DNA of 64,000 bases from Nocardioides anomalus. Its GTDB lineage: Bacteria > Actinomycetota > Actinomycetes > Propionibacteriales > Nocardioidaceae. Numbering within the stretch: the first letter of the stretch is position 1; each line of letters opens with the position of its first letter. The stretch is from the NCBI RefSeq assembly GCF_011046535.1, contig NZ_CP049257.1:744001-808000 (forward strand), in the 5' to 3' direction. The translations under genes and the position numbers were made by a program. Under the pieces are notes generated by a model that was not told the origin of the DNA, searched no databases, and was given only the letters and a program-made list of their open reading frames with translations. Shown here in pieces: positions 27,184 to 36,197 of the stretch.

Positions 27184-27251
27184 GGGTGGGTCCTCCTGTC
27201 GGCGGCCGCAGCAGTGCCGCGGCACGGTGGGTGTGGTGGTGGGGCTCGTGG

Positions 27252-28118
27252 TCAGTCGGTCGCTCGGACGGCGGCCTCGATCGTGCGGACCACCGGGCCG
27301 GGATCGGTGATCAGGCCGAGGTGACCGGCCCTGAACGTCGCAACCGTCGACCCAGCCGATCGGGCCATGGCGCGCTGTGCGGTGGGCGGGATGACCCGGT
27401 CACGCGTCCCGACGAGGTACCAGCTCGGGATGGACTCCCACGCCGGCGGTCCGGAGGGCTCGTTGAGCGCGCCCAACGTGATCGGCCGTTGCGTCGCCCA
27501 GAGCACCGAAGCGGTCCGGTGCCGCAACCCCGTCGCGAAGGAGGCGAGGAACGTCGAGCGCTTGAGGTAGACGTCGCTGGCCGGTCCGGGAGGCACCGAT
27601 CCGGGGACGAAGTCGAAGATGGTGGTCGGGTCGGTCACCGAGAGCGCGGAATCCGGGCCGGCGAGCTCGGCGACGGTCTGGCCTCGCGCCGGGACCGAGC
27701 CGTTGACGTAGACCAACGCCTGGACGTCGGGGTCACCGGTGGCCGCGTTGGTGATGACGGCAGCGCCGTAGGAGTGACCGACCAGCACCACCGGCCCGCC
27801 GATGGCGTCGACCAGCCGGGAGAGGTCTGCAGCGTCCGAAGCGAGGGACCGCAGCGGATCGGCAGGCGCGAGAACGCGGTAGCCGTCAGCCTGAAGACCG
27901 CGCACGACCCCGCTCCAGCTGGATGCATCGGCCCAGGCGCCGTGCACGAGGACGATGGTGGGACGTCGGGTCGCGGTGTCGGAGTGGTGGGACGCGCCGG
28001 TGGCGCCGGCCGGGTCCGGAGTCACGACGGAGGCGAGCGCGACCGATCCGAGCAGGAGAGCCGCGCGGAGGCGACGGCGACGGCGGCTGCGGTGGGCGGC
28101 TCGGGCGGTGGGAGTCAT
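27252..28118 (-). CDS. Exported alpha/beta hydrolase
   Basis: 288 aa. The N-terminus has many Arg (HRSRRRRRLRAALLLG) followed by a hydrophobic stretch ending near AGATGA, a signal peptide with a very basic n-region. IVLVHGAWADASSWSGVV, GHSYGAAVI and the late His in FRAGHLGLITDPGP complete the triad. It is paralogous to the cytoplasmic enzyme at 25418-26152 and lies in the same direction, with the broken HSL-type hydrolase between them. Three hydrolases in a row suggest a shared ester or lipid substrate, unproven. Confidence 0.82.
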   Translation of the reverse strand: MTPTARAAHRSRRRRRLRAALLLGSVALASVVTPDPAGATGASHHSDTATRRPTIVLVHGAWADASSWSGVVRGLQADGYRVLAPADPLRSLASDAADLSRLVDAIGGPVVLVGHSYGAAVITNAATGDPDVQALVYVNGSVPARGQTVAELAGPDSALSVTDPTTIFDFVPGSVPPGPASDVYLKRSTFLASFATGLRHRTASVLWATQRPITLGALNEPSGPPAWESIPSWYLVGTRDRVIPPTAQRAMARSAGSTVATFRAGHLGLITDPGPVVRTIEAAVRATD

Positions 28119-28199
28119 CTGGGTTCCTTGTTCTGGTTCTGGTGGTCTTCGTCGGGTCGACCGCGCGAGGAGGCAGGACGTGACATGCAGGACCTCGAC

Positions 28200-28529
28200 T
28201 CAGCGCACCCACGGGGCGACGGAGTCGACGTCGCGCAGTTGCTCGTGCCAGGTGAGGAGGTCGTCATGGCGCAACGGGACGCTCGTCGGCGGGCGGTCGG
28301 CGATCGGCAGGGTCGGCTCGGCCAGGCACACCGGTTCGACGCCCACGAACAACAACAGCGTCAGCAGCTCGGCGCCCACGTGCCGGACCGAGGGCAGGTC
28401 GCAGCGAGGACAGCAGAACAACAGCTCGGCCTCTGGTCGGGGAGTGACGTCCATGCGGAGGACGGCTCGGTCCATCTCGACAGCGATCTCGCGCCCGCAG
28501 CCACTGCAGGTCATCAACACCTCGACCAT
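28200..28529 (-). CDS. Zinc-ribbon protein of unknown function
   Basis: 109 aa starting MVEVLMTCSGCGREIAVEMD with a second pair in LLFCCPRCDLPSVRH; together these make a four-Cys zinc ribbon in the first 50 residues. A hydrophobic LLTLLLFVGVEPVCLAEP follows and the tail is soluble. It is divergent from the first LuxR-type giant regulator (128-base gap). Role unknown. Confidence 0.65.
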   Translation of the reverse strand: MVEVLMTCSGCGREIAVEMDRAVLRMDVTPRPEAELLFCCPRCDLPSVRHVGAELLTLLLFVGVEPVCLAEPTLPIADRPPTSVPLRHDDLLTWHEQLRDVDSVAPWVR

Positions 28530-28657
28530 CGGACACTCCTCACTCGGGTCTCTCTTCAGCGACCGGCACGAGCGCGTACGCGTGACGCCCGAGCCGTGGC
28601 TCGAGCTGGTTGTCCACGTCGCGGCGGGCCCGTAGCCTCCACGTGCGAGGAGGGTTG

Positions 28658-31390
28658 ATGGCGGCAGGGGCACCCCCGGCTGGAGAGCTGTGGGGTCGTG
28701 AGCGCGAGCTCACCGCGCTGCGCGCGATCCTGGCGGACGCCCGCGCCGGCCGCAGTGGTACGGCCGTGCTCAGAGGTGAGCCGGGGATCGGCAAGACCGC
28801 GCTGCTCGAGCAGGTGCGCCGCGAAGCCGTCGGTTTCACGGTGGTCGCAGCCACCGGGGTCGAGGCTGAGATGGAGCTGCCGTTCGCTGGACTTCACCAG
28901 CTCTGTGCGCCGCTCCTCTCGGGTGTCGACGCGCTTCCTGAGCCGCAGCGCAACGCGCTCCAGACCGCCTTCGGTGTGGTCACCACCGGCCCACCGGACC
29001 GCTTCCTGGTCGGACTCGCCACGCTCAGCCTGATGGCGGACGCAGCTGCTGCGCAGCCGCTGCTCTGTCTCGTCGACGATGTCCAGTGGCTCGACCAGGT
29101 CTCGGCGCAGGTCCTCACGTTCGTCGCCCGACGCCTGCAGGTTGAGCCCATCGCGGTGGTCTTCGCGACCCGGGCGGAGGACGACCCGATCCTGCGCGGC
29201 CTCCCACAGCTGCCGCTCGGTGGCCTGAGTCGCACCGATGCAGGTGAACTGCTGGACGTGGCCCGAGCGGTGTCTCTGGACGACCGGGTGCGGGGAAGGG
29301 TTCTGGACGAGGCGCGAGGCAACCCGCTCGCCCTGCTGGAGCTGTCTGGTGCGCCGTTCACCCCCGCAGGCGGTACGGGGGCCTCTACGGCGCACCAGAT
29401 CCAGCAGCAGTACGCCGCACGCCTCGCTGCGCTCCCGAGCCGCACCCGGCAGCTGATGCTTCTGGCTGCGCTCGAGCCGCGGGGCGACGCCACCGTCCTG
29501 CAGCGAGCCGCAGCGTCGCTCGACACCGACCTCTCCGACGCGGTGGCCGCCGAGGGGCTCCTCGACGTCGGACGGCGGGTCCGGTTCCGGCACCCGCTGC
29601 TCCGGACCGCAGCGTACGCGTCGGGGTCCGCGGAGGAGCGTCGTCGAGCCCACGCGGCCCTCGCGGAGGCGCTCGACGCCCAGGCTGACCCGGACCAGCG
29701 CGCCTGGCACCGCGCGCTCTCCGTCGACGGACCCGACGAGAAGATCGCGGCCGAGCTGGAGGCCTCGGCGGACCGGGCCAGGTCGCGGGGTGGTGCGGCC
29801 GCGGGCGCGGCACTGCTCGAACGGGCCGCCCTGCTCAGCCCCGACCCGCAGGTCAAAGGTGAGCGTGCGCTGTCCGCCGCAGCGGCCAAGCTCAGCGCCG
29901 GCCTCGTTGAGGACTGCCTCGCACTGCTGGCCACCGCTCGTGCGGGTCCCCTCACCCAGCTGGGCCTCGCGCGGCTGTCCCTGCTGGACGCCCAGGCCCG
30001 CTTCGCGGCCGACCGCGGACAGGGGGCCTCGACGAGGCTGCTCGCAGCGGCACGGCAGTTGGAAGACCTCGATCCCAAGCTCGCGCGCGAGACGCACCTG
30101 GAGGCGATGTCGGCCGGCATGTTCTCCGGACGGCTCGCGCCGCCGGGCTCCATCCGCACGCTCGCCGAGGCCGCCCGGCACGGTGGTCCGCAAGCGCTCG
30201 ACGGGGACCTGACCGGGTTGTTGGTCGACGTCCTCGCCAGCCGCTTCACCGACGGTTACGCCGCGGCCATCGCTCCAGCACGCCGCTTGTTGGCCGCCCT
30301 CGCCCACCGCCCCCTGGACGGTGCGGACCTGCGCTACCTCTGGTTGAGCGCCGCCGTGGCCGCCGACGGTTGGCAGGACCATGCGTGGCGGTCGATCGCG
30401 GAGGCGCATGTACGGGTGGCGAGAGAGACCGGTGCGCTGGCCGAGCTCCCTCTCGCCATCAACTCCCTGGCAACGGTGCACGTGTTCGCCGGCCGGCTGG
30501 ACCTCGCCAAGCCCCTCGTGGCCGAGCTTTCGGCACTGCGCGCCAGCACCGGTGTCGAGCTCTCGCTGTACGCGACGCTGTACGTCGCCGCCCTCGCCGG
30601 CGATGCCCGCGCCCCGCAGCTGATCCAGCGCAACCTCGCCGACGTCACCGAGCGAGGCGAGGGCGTCGGGGTCACGGCCTCCCACTGGGCGCTGGCCCTG
30701 ATCGAGCTCGGACGGGGTGACTTCGCGTCCGCCCTGCCCGCGGCGCGCGCCGCGGCGGCGTACCTTCCAGAGCTCGCCTTGCCCCAGTGGGGTCTCGCGG
30801 ATCTGGTCGAGGCAGCGACCCGCTGCGGGGAGGGGCCGACCGCTGCGGCTGCCGCCGCGCAGCTGGACGAGCTCGCGACGGCGAGCGGCACGGACTGGGC
30901 CCTCGGCGTGCGGGCCCGCGCCCGTGCCTTGACAGCGGGCCCACGGACGGCGGGCGAGCTCTACGAAGAGGCGGTGACGCGCCTCGCCGGGACCACCACG
31001 TCCTGGGAGCACGCCCGGGCGGAGTTGTTGTTCGGGGAGTGGCTGCTGCAGACCGATCGGCGCGTGGCCGCGGCTGACCACCTCCGTCGGGCCGAGGCTC
31101 TCCTCACGTTGATGGGCGCGCGCTTGTTCGCGGAGCGTGCTGTGAGCGGTTTGCGCACGCTGGGCGCGACGGCAACCGGTGGCGCCCAGCGAGACGACCG
31201 CGGGCTCACCGCCCAGGAGCTGCAGATCGCGCAGCTCGCAGCGGACGGCCTGACCAACCCCCAGATTGCGGCGCAGCTGTTCCTCAGCCCGCATACGGTC
31301 GAGTGGCACCTGCGCAAGGTCTACGCCAAGCTCAGCGTCCGTTCCCGTCGCCAGCTGGCCGGCCGGCTGGCCGTCGTCGACGGCGCCTGA
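28658..31390 (+). CDS. Large ATP-binding LuxR-family (LAL) regulator, copy 1
   Basis: 910 aa from the ATG after GAGGAGG. Walker A GEPGIGKTALLE is near residue 40, Walker B LLCLVDDVQWLD near residue 140, then a long TPR-like helical middle. A C-terminal LuxR HTH follows: LTAQELQIAQLAADGLTNPQ, then SPHTVEWHLRKVYAKLSV. LAL proteins (MalT-like STAND ATPases) activate transcription after ATP and inducer binding. About half of it closely matches the second copy at 32324-35083. The ECF sigma gene lies between the two. Confidence 0.88.
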   Translation: MAAGAPPAGELWGRERELTALRAILADARAGRSGTAVLRGEPGIGKTALLEQVRREAVGFTVVAATGVEAEMELPFAGLHQLCAPLLSGVDALPEPQRNALQTAFGVVTTGPPDRFLVGLATLSLMADAAAAQPLLCLVDDVQWLDQVSAQVLTFVARRLQVEPIAVVFATRAEDDPILRGLPQLPLGGLSRTDAGELLDVARAVSLDDRVRGRVLDEARGNPLALLELSGAPFTPAGGTGASTAHQIQQQYAARLAALPSRTRQLMLLAALEPRGDATVLQRAAASLDTDLSDAVAAEGLLDVGRRVRFRHPLLRTAAYASGSAEERRRAHAALAEALDAQADPDQRAWHRALSVDGPDEKIAAELEASADRARSRGGAAAGAALLERAALLSPDPQVKGERALSAAAAKLSAGLVEDCLALLATARAGPLTQLGLARLSLLDAQARFAADRGQGASTRLLAAARQLEDLDPKLARETHLEAMSAGMFSGRLAPPGSIRTLAEAARHGGPQALDGDLTGLLVDVLASRFTDGYAAAIAPARRLLAALAHRPLDGADLRYLWLSAAVAADGWQDHAWRSIAEAHVRVARETGALAELPLAINSLATVHVFAGRLDLAKPLVAELSALRASTGVELSLYATLYVAALAGDARAPQLIQRNLADVTERGEGVGVTASHWALALIELGRGDFASALPAARAAAAYLPELALPQWGLADLVEAATRCGEGPTAAAAAAQLDELATASGTDWALGVRARARALTAGPRTAGELYEEAVTRLAGTTTSWEHARAELLFGEWLLQTDRRVAAADHLRRAEALLTLMGARLFAERAVSGLRTLGATATGGAQRDDRGLTAQELQIAQLAADGLTNPQIAAQLFLSPHTVEWHLRKVYAKLSVRSRRQLAGRLAVVDGA

Positions 31391-31556
31391 CGTCCTGCAC
31401 AGGACGCCGCGGGCCACGTGGCCGGGGGGTCCCGCCACGTGGTCCACCCCGGAGAGGACCACGGATGTCCGTGGCGCGACCCACGGGTGCTTGGCGCCAG
31501 GCTCGGGAGCACCGAGGCCACGCCGCTGGCCCACGACACTCAGAGGAGGGCCGACC

Positions 31557-32249
31557 GTGCCCATGACTGCCGCACCCCCTGCTGCCCCCAGCAGCCGCGT
31601 CTCGGACCTGGAGGGCGCAGCGACCGTCTTCCTGGCCGAGCGCACCCGCCTGCTGCGGATCGCTCAACGCGTGGTCGGCGACCGGGCCGCCGCTGAGGAC
31701 GTGGTCCAGGACGCCTGGTTGCGCTGGCAGCGCACCGACCACGCCCAGATCCAGAACCCAGCCGCCTTCCTCACCACGGCGACCACCCACCTCGCCATCA
31801 ATGTGGTGCAGTCTGCGCGGTATCGGCACGAGGCCCCGACCGAAGAGCTCCGAATCGCAGTCGTGGCCGAGACTGACCCCGCCGCGCGAGCAGAGCGGTC
31901 CGCCGAGAACGCCGCCCTGCTGGGCCACCTCATGAGCCGACTGAGCCCGAGCGAGCTCGCGGCTTACCTCCTCCGCAAAGCCTTCGAGTACCCCTACGAG
32001 GAGCTCGCAGCCGTCCTCGGGACGAACGCTCCACACGCGCGCCAGCTGGTGCGGAGGGCGCACGTGGCCCTGATCGCGAACGCGCGGCACCGCGTCGACC
32101 GCGCTGCCCACCAAGACTTGGTGGCGGCGTTCGCGGGGGCCGCCTCCGGGGACCTCGGTCCTCTCGAGGACCTGCTCAAGAGCCGAACCGGTCGGGCCGC
32201 CCGCTGTACCCGGCGTCGGATGCCCCGCGGGGTCGCGTCTGCCGCCTGA
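31557..32249 (+). CDS. ECF sigma factor (SigJ-like) with truncated C-terminal domain
   Basis: 230 aa from a GTG 6 bases after AGAGGAGGG; an ATG two codons later is the alternative. Region 2 is LLRIAQRVVGDRAAAEDVVQ then DAWLRWQ, and region 4 is LSPSELAAYLLRKAFEYPYE then LAAVLGTNAPHARQLVRRA. SigJ-type factors carry a SnoaL-like C-terminal domain that controls activity. Here it begins (DLVAAFAGAASGDLGPLEDL) but stops after about 20 residues, replaced by a basic tail. Regulation by that domain is probably lost. Confidence 0.8.
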   Translation: MPMTAAPPAAPSSRVSDLEGAATVFLAERTRLLRIAQRVVGDRAAAEDVVQDAWLRWQRTDHAQIQNPAAFLTTATTHLAINVVQSARYRHEAPTEELRIAVVAETDPAARAERSAENAALLGHLMSRLSPSELAAYLLRKAFEYPYEELAAVLGTNAPHARQLVRRAHVALIANARHRVDRAAHQDLVAAFAGAASGDLGPLEDLLKSRTGRAARCTRRRMPRGVASAA

Positions 32250-32323
32250 CCCGCGGACGTCTCGACACGGGCGGGGCGGCGCGGTGCATGATGAGGCACT
32301 TGTAACTTGCCGACCGGAGACGG

Positions 32324-35083
32324 ATGAGGCGAAGCGGGAGGGCGGCCGGGGCGTTCCTCGGGCGTCGGCAGGAGCGGAACGTCCTCGACGAGCTGGTGAC
32401 CGGCGTCGTGGACGGTCGCAGTGCTGCACTCGTGGTCCACGGCGAGGCGGGGATCGGCAAGACCGCGCTGCTGGAGCACGCGGTCGAGCGCGCACACGAG
32501 TGTCGCGTGCTGTGGGTGTCGGGCGTCGAGTCGGAGACCGACCTGCCTTTCGGGGGCCTGCACCAGCTGTGTGCGCCGTTCATCGACCAGTGCTCCGAGC
32601 TCCACGCACCGCAGCGGGCTGCGCTGATGACGGCCTTCGGGCTGGTGGCCGGGCCGCCGCCTGACCCCTTCCTCATCGGGCTGGCGTTGCTCAGCCTGCT
32701 GGCGCACGTCGCCGAGGAGCGTCCGCTGGTGTGCGTGGTCGACGACGCGCAGTGGCTCGACCCGGTCTCGGCGCAGGCGCTCGCCTTCGTGGCGCGGCGG
32801 CTGGAGGCGGAGCGAGTCGGATTGTTCTTCGGCGTGCGGGGTGCCCCGTCCCCGGCGCTGCGCGACCTGCCGCGGCTTGAGGTTCGCGGACTGGGCGACG
32901 CCGACGCCCGCTCGCTGCTCGCGGCGGTGACCTCCGGTCCGGTGGACGACCGGATCCGCGAACGGGTCTTGGCTGAAACGCAGGGAAACCCGTTGGCCCT
33001 GCTGGAGCTGCCGCGGGACCCGACCATTGCGGAGGTCACTGGTGCCTTCAGGAGACTCGAGCGGTCAGGTCTCACCATGGAGCTGGAGGCCGGCTTCCAA
33101 CGCCGGGTCGCCGCTATGCCCGAGTCGACCCGAGACGTCCTGCTGCTGGCGGCCACCGAGGCGACGGGCGACCTGGCACACCTCGAACGGGTTGCGGCCG
33201 CCGAGGGGCTCGACCTGGTGCGGGAGTTCGCCCCGGCCGTCGCCGACGGGCTGGTGGACGTAACTCACGCGGTCCGGTTCCGGCACCCGCTCGTGCGGTC
33301 TGCCATCTATGCGGCCGCTTCGCAGTCTCAACGTCAACAGGCGCACCGGCGTCTGGCCGAGTCCACCGACCAGGCGTCGCATCCCAACCGGTACGTCTGG
33401 CACCTCGCACGGGCTACCGCCGCTCCCGATGAGGACGTCGCCGAGCAGCTCGAGCAGGCCGCGGACCGGGCCCGGTCCCGGGGCAGCCTCGCTGCGACGG
33501 CCGCCTTCCTGGACCGGGCGACCCAGCTGACGCCCGACCTCGAACGCCGGGGACGGCGAGCCGTGTCCGCTGCCGAGGCGACGTACCGCACCGGCGCGTA
33601 CGCATCAGCGCTGGAGCTTCTCGACGCAGCGGAGCTGTCACCGCTGGATGAGGCCACCCGCGGTCGCGCCGAACTGCTGAGAGGTCTCGTGCTCTTCGCT
33701 TCCCAGGGTGCGAGCGCGGGACTTCCCAGGATCCTCGCCGCAGCAAAACGGCTCGAGCCCGTAGACCCGGCACTGGCTCGCGAGACCTACCGCGACGCCT
33801 ACTACGCCTCGATCACCGCGGGCCGGTTGTCGGGCACAGCCGCCGTCGAGCGGATCGCGGCCGCAACGGTTGCGCTCAGGCCCGACTCGCCCCCCTCGCG
33901 TGCCGACCTTCTGCTCGAGGGGTCCGCACGGCTTTACACCGACGGCTACGAGGCGGGCGTCCGGTTGGTGCGCCAGGCTCTGGACTCCTACCGCCGTGAG
34001 CCGGTGCCGGACGAGGAGGGTCTTGGGTGGCTGACTCTGGCGAGCCGGATGGCGCACAACGTCCTCGACTTCGAGGCCTACAGCGATCTGTCGGCACGTC
34101 TGGTGCACCTCACTCGGGAGACCGGAGCGCTGTCCCTGCTGCCCTCGGCGCTGCTGCTGCAATCCTCTAACCTCGTCTTCGCCGGGGAAATGGACGCCGC
34201 GGCGCGCCTCGCCGACGAGGCCGCGAACGCCGGGGAGGCCCTGGGTGGCAGCTTCTTCGCGCAGTACTGCGCCTTGGTGCTTGAGCCGTGGCGCGGCTCC
34301 GAGGACCGGACGCGGGCCGTGATCGAGGCGGTGATCGGCGACCTGGCGCTTCGTGGCGCCGAGAAGGCGTCAACCGCGACCGCCTGGGCGACGGCGGTGC
34401 TCTGCAACGGCCTCGGGCGTCACGAGCAGGCGCTCGACGCGGCACGCCAAGGTGCGGCCTACCCGCAGGAGCTCGGGTTGTCGATCTGGGCTACCACCGA
34501 GCTGGTCGAGGCGGCGGTGCACCTCGGCAGGCCCGGGGAGGCCGCGGCCGACGCTGAGCGCCTCCTGGAGATGTGCCAGGCGAGCGGTACCGAGTGGGCT
34601 CTGGGCACCGCAGCGCTCGTGGCAGCGCAGCTGGCGGACGGCTCTGCGGCCGACGAGGGCTTCGGTGAGGCTGTCGCCCGGCTTGAGCGCGCCGGTGTGC
34701 ACCTCCAGGCGGCGCGCGCCCGGCTCCTGCACGGCGAGTGGCTGCGTCGGGCCGGTCGGCGACGCGAAGCTCGCCGGGAGCTGGGTCTCGCCCACGAGCA
34801 GCTCCTCGCCATGGGAGTGGTGGCGTTCGCCGAGCGGGCCCGGCGCGAGCACGACGCCACGGGCGCGACGTTGCGCCGCTCGGGCACGGTGGAGGCTGCG
34901 CTGCTCACCCCGCAGGAGGCGCAGATCGCGCGCCTCGCGGCGGAAGGGCTGACCAACCCGGAGATCGGCACGCAGCTGTTCATCAGTCCGCACACGGTCG
35001 AATGGCACCTGCGCAAGGTGTTCGCCAAGCTCGGCGTGTCCTCCCGCAGGGAGATCGCCAAGGCGCTCGAAGGCCGCGGCTAG
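32324..35083 (+). CDS. Large ATP-binding LuxR-family (LAL) regulator, copy 2
   Basis: 919 aa. Walker A GEAGIGKTALLEHAVE is near residue 44, Walker B LVCVVDDAQWLDPVS near residue 142, then a helical repeat region. The C-terminal HTH is LTPQEAQIARLAAEGLTNPE, then SPHTVEWHLRKVFAKLGV. It shares order and many blocks with copy 1 (LPFxGLHQLCAP, VRFRHPL), so the pair arose by duplication. Its stop overlaps the stop of the convergent hydrolase by 4 bases. Target genes are likely local; no operator could be identified. Confidence 0.88.
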   Translation: MRRSGRAAGAFLGRRQERNVLDELVTGVVDGRSAALVVHGEAGIGKTALLEHAVERAHECRVLWVSGVESETDLPFGGLHQLCAPFIDQCSELHAPQRAALMTAFGLVAGPPPDPFLIGLALLSLLAHVAEERPLVCVVDDAQWLDPVSAQALAFVARRLEAERVGLFFGVRGAPSPALRDLPRLEVRGLGDADARSLLAAVTSGPVDDRIRERVLAETQGNPLALLELPRDPTIAEVTGAFRRLERSGLTMELEAGFQRRVAAMPESTRDVLLLAATEATGDLAHLERVAAAEGLDLVREFAPAVADGLVDVTHAVRFRHPLVRSAIYAAASQSQRQQAHRRLAESTDQASHPNRYVWHLARATAAPDEDVAEQLEQAADRARSRGSLAATAAFLDRATQLTPDLERRGRRAVSAAEATYRTGAYASALELLDAAELSPLDEATRGRAELLRGLVLFASQGASAGLPRILAAAKRLEPVDPALARETYRDAYYASITAGRLSGTAAVERIAAATVALRPDSPPSRADLLLEGSARLYTDGYEAGVRLVRQALDSYRREPVPDEEGLGWLTLASRMAHNVLDFEAYSDLSARLVHLTRETGALSLLPSALLLQSSNLVFAGEMDAAARLADEAANAGEALGGSFFAQYCALVLEPWRGSEDRTRAVIEAVIGDLALRGAEKASTATAWATAVLCNGLGRHEQALDAARQGAAYPQELGLSIWATTELVEAAVHLGRPGEAAADAERLLEMCQASGTEWALGTAALVAAQLADGSAADEGFGEAVARLERAGVHLQAARARLLHGEWLRRAGRRREARRELGLAHEQLLAMGVVAFAERARREHDATGATLRRSGTVEAALLTPQEAQIARLAAEGLTNPEIGTQLFISPHTVEWHLRKVFAKLGVSSRREIAKALEGRG

Positions 35084-36006
35084 CGGCTCAACCCGGCCAT
35101 CTCGAGCACCTCGAGCACGGCGTCGGTGAACGCCACGGGGGCCTCGAACGGCAGGTGGTGGCCCGCACCCTCGACCAGGTGGTGACGTCGAGGGCCCGTG
35201 AAGAGCGAGGCATCGGGCTCCCCGGTCCGTGCCGGGAAGTTGCCGTCCGCGGTGCCGTCCAGGGTGACGGTCGGCACCGTGATCGCCGGCTGGGCGGCCA
35301 GCGCACGCTCGACGAGGGTGTACGCCGCGGCGCCGGGAGCCGCGCCCATGCGGTGGCGGTAGGAGTGCAGCACCACCTCGACGTAGTCCGGGTTCACGAA
35401 CGCTGCCGCGGCCCGGTCCAGGACGGCAGGGTCGAACTCCCACTCCGGCGAGTTGCGGCGCCAGATGACCTCGGCGACGCCGCGGCGGTGATTCTCCAGA
35501 CCGGCCCGGCCGCGCTCGGTGAGGAAGTAGAAGAAGTACCACAGCCCGGCTTCCAGGTCGGGTCGCAACGGTCGCGCCGAGGCGGCAATGTCCTGGATCA
35601 GGTAGCCGTTGACCGAGACCAGGCCGGTCACCCGATCGGGCCACAGGGCGGCGGCGATGCAGGCCGCGCGACCACCCCAGTCGTAACCGGCGAGGACCGC
35701 GTGCGGGACCTCGAGAGCGTCGAGCAGCTGGAGGACGTCGACTGCGAGGGCCGCCTGCTGACCGGAGCGGGGCGTCCGCAGGTCGCGGAAGGCCGTGCAC
35801 CCGTGGCCACGCAGGTAGGGCACGATCACGCGGCAACCCTCCTCGGCCAGCCACGGGGCGACGTCCACGAAGCTGTGGATGTCGTAGGGGTAGCCGTGGA
35901 GCAGCACCACCGGTCGGCCGTCGGCGGGTCCGGCCTCGTAGTAGGAGACGTCGAGGACGTCGGTCTGGACCTGGCGCAACGGTGTCAGTCTGCGTGGAGG
36001 GGTCAT
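35080..36006 (-). CDS. Alpha/beta hydrolase, epoxide-hydrolase-like
   Basis: 308 aa. VVLLHGYPYDIHSF has the oxyanion HGYP, the nucleophile elbow is AGYDWGGRAACIAA with Asp as nucleophile (the haloalkane dehalogenase/epoxide hydrolase pattern), and EGAGHHLPFEAP gives the catalytic His. Two Tyr for epoxide activation are plausible in the cap. Its start overlaps the stop of the 64-aa gene upstream, so it is the last gene of a three-gene minus-strand operon. Confidence 0.83.
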   Translation of the reverse strand: MTPPRRLTPLRQVQTDVLDVSYYEAGPADGRPVVLLHGYPYDIHSFVDVAPWLAEEGCRVIVPYLRGHGCTAFRDLRTPRSGQQAALAVDVLQLLDALEVPHAVLAGYDWGGRAACIAAALWPDRVTGLVSVNGYLIQDIAASARPLRPDLEAGLWYFFYFLTERGRAGLENHRRGVAEVIWRRNSPEWEFDPAVLDRAAAAFVNPDYVEVVLHSYRHRMGAAPGAAAYTLVERALAAQPAITVPTVTLDGTADGNFPARTGEPDASLFTGPRRHHLVEGAGHHLPFEAPVAFTDAVLEVLEMAGLSR

Positions 36007-36197
36007 CGGGTGCGCTCCGAAGCGAGCCCGTCGGGCCCCGCCTGGGTGATGGCTCCGCGCAGTCCGCGCAGGCGGGCCTCGTACTCCACCGTCTCGAGGT
36101 CTTCCTGGTCGCCGGCGGCGGCCAGCTCCAGCTCCTCGTCGACGACCCTCAGCAGCTGGTCCCGGTCGGGCGGCGGCTCAACCATGCGCTCAGTCAC
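36003..36197 (-). CDS. 64-aa acidic helical protein
   Basis: It overlaps the start of the hydrolase downstream and the stop of the ferritin-like gene upstream, so it is coupled at both ends. MVEPPPDRDQLLRVVDEELE and DLETVEYEARLRGLRGAIT look like two helices with no membrane segment. Unknown; its tight placement suggests a small subunit. Confidence 0.65.
   Translation of the reverse strand: MTERMVEPPPDRDQLLRVVDEELELAAAGDQEDLETVEYEARLRGLRGAITQAGPDGLASERTR

Noticed and set aside
28556-31645. A 1029-codon minus-strand open frame opposite the first LuxR giant
   Set aside because: Same shadow effect; no domain features, while the plus strand has Walker and HTH motifs.
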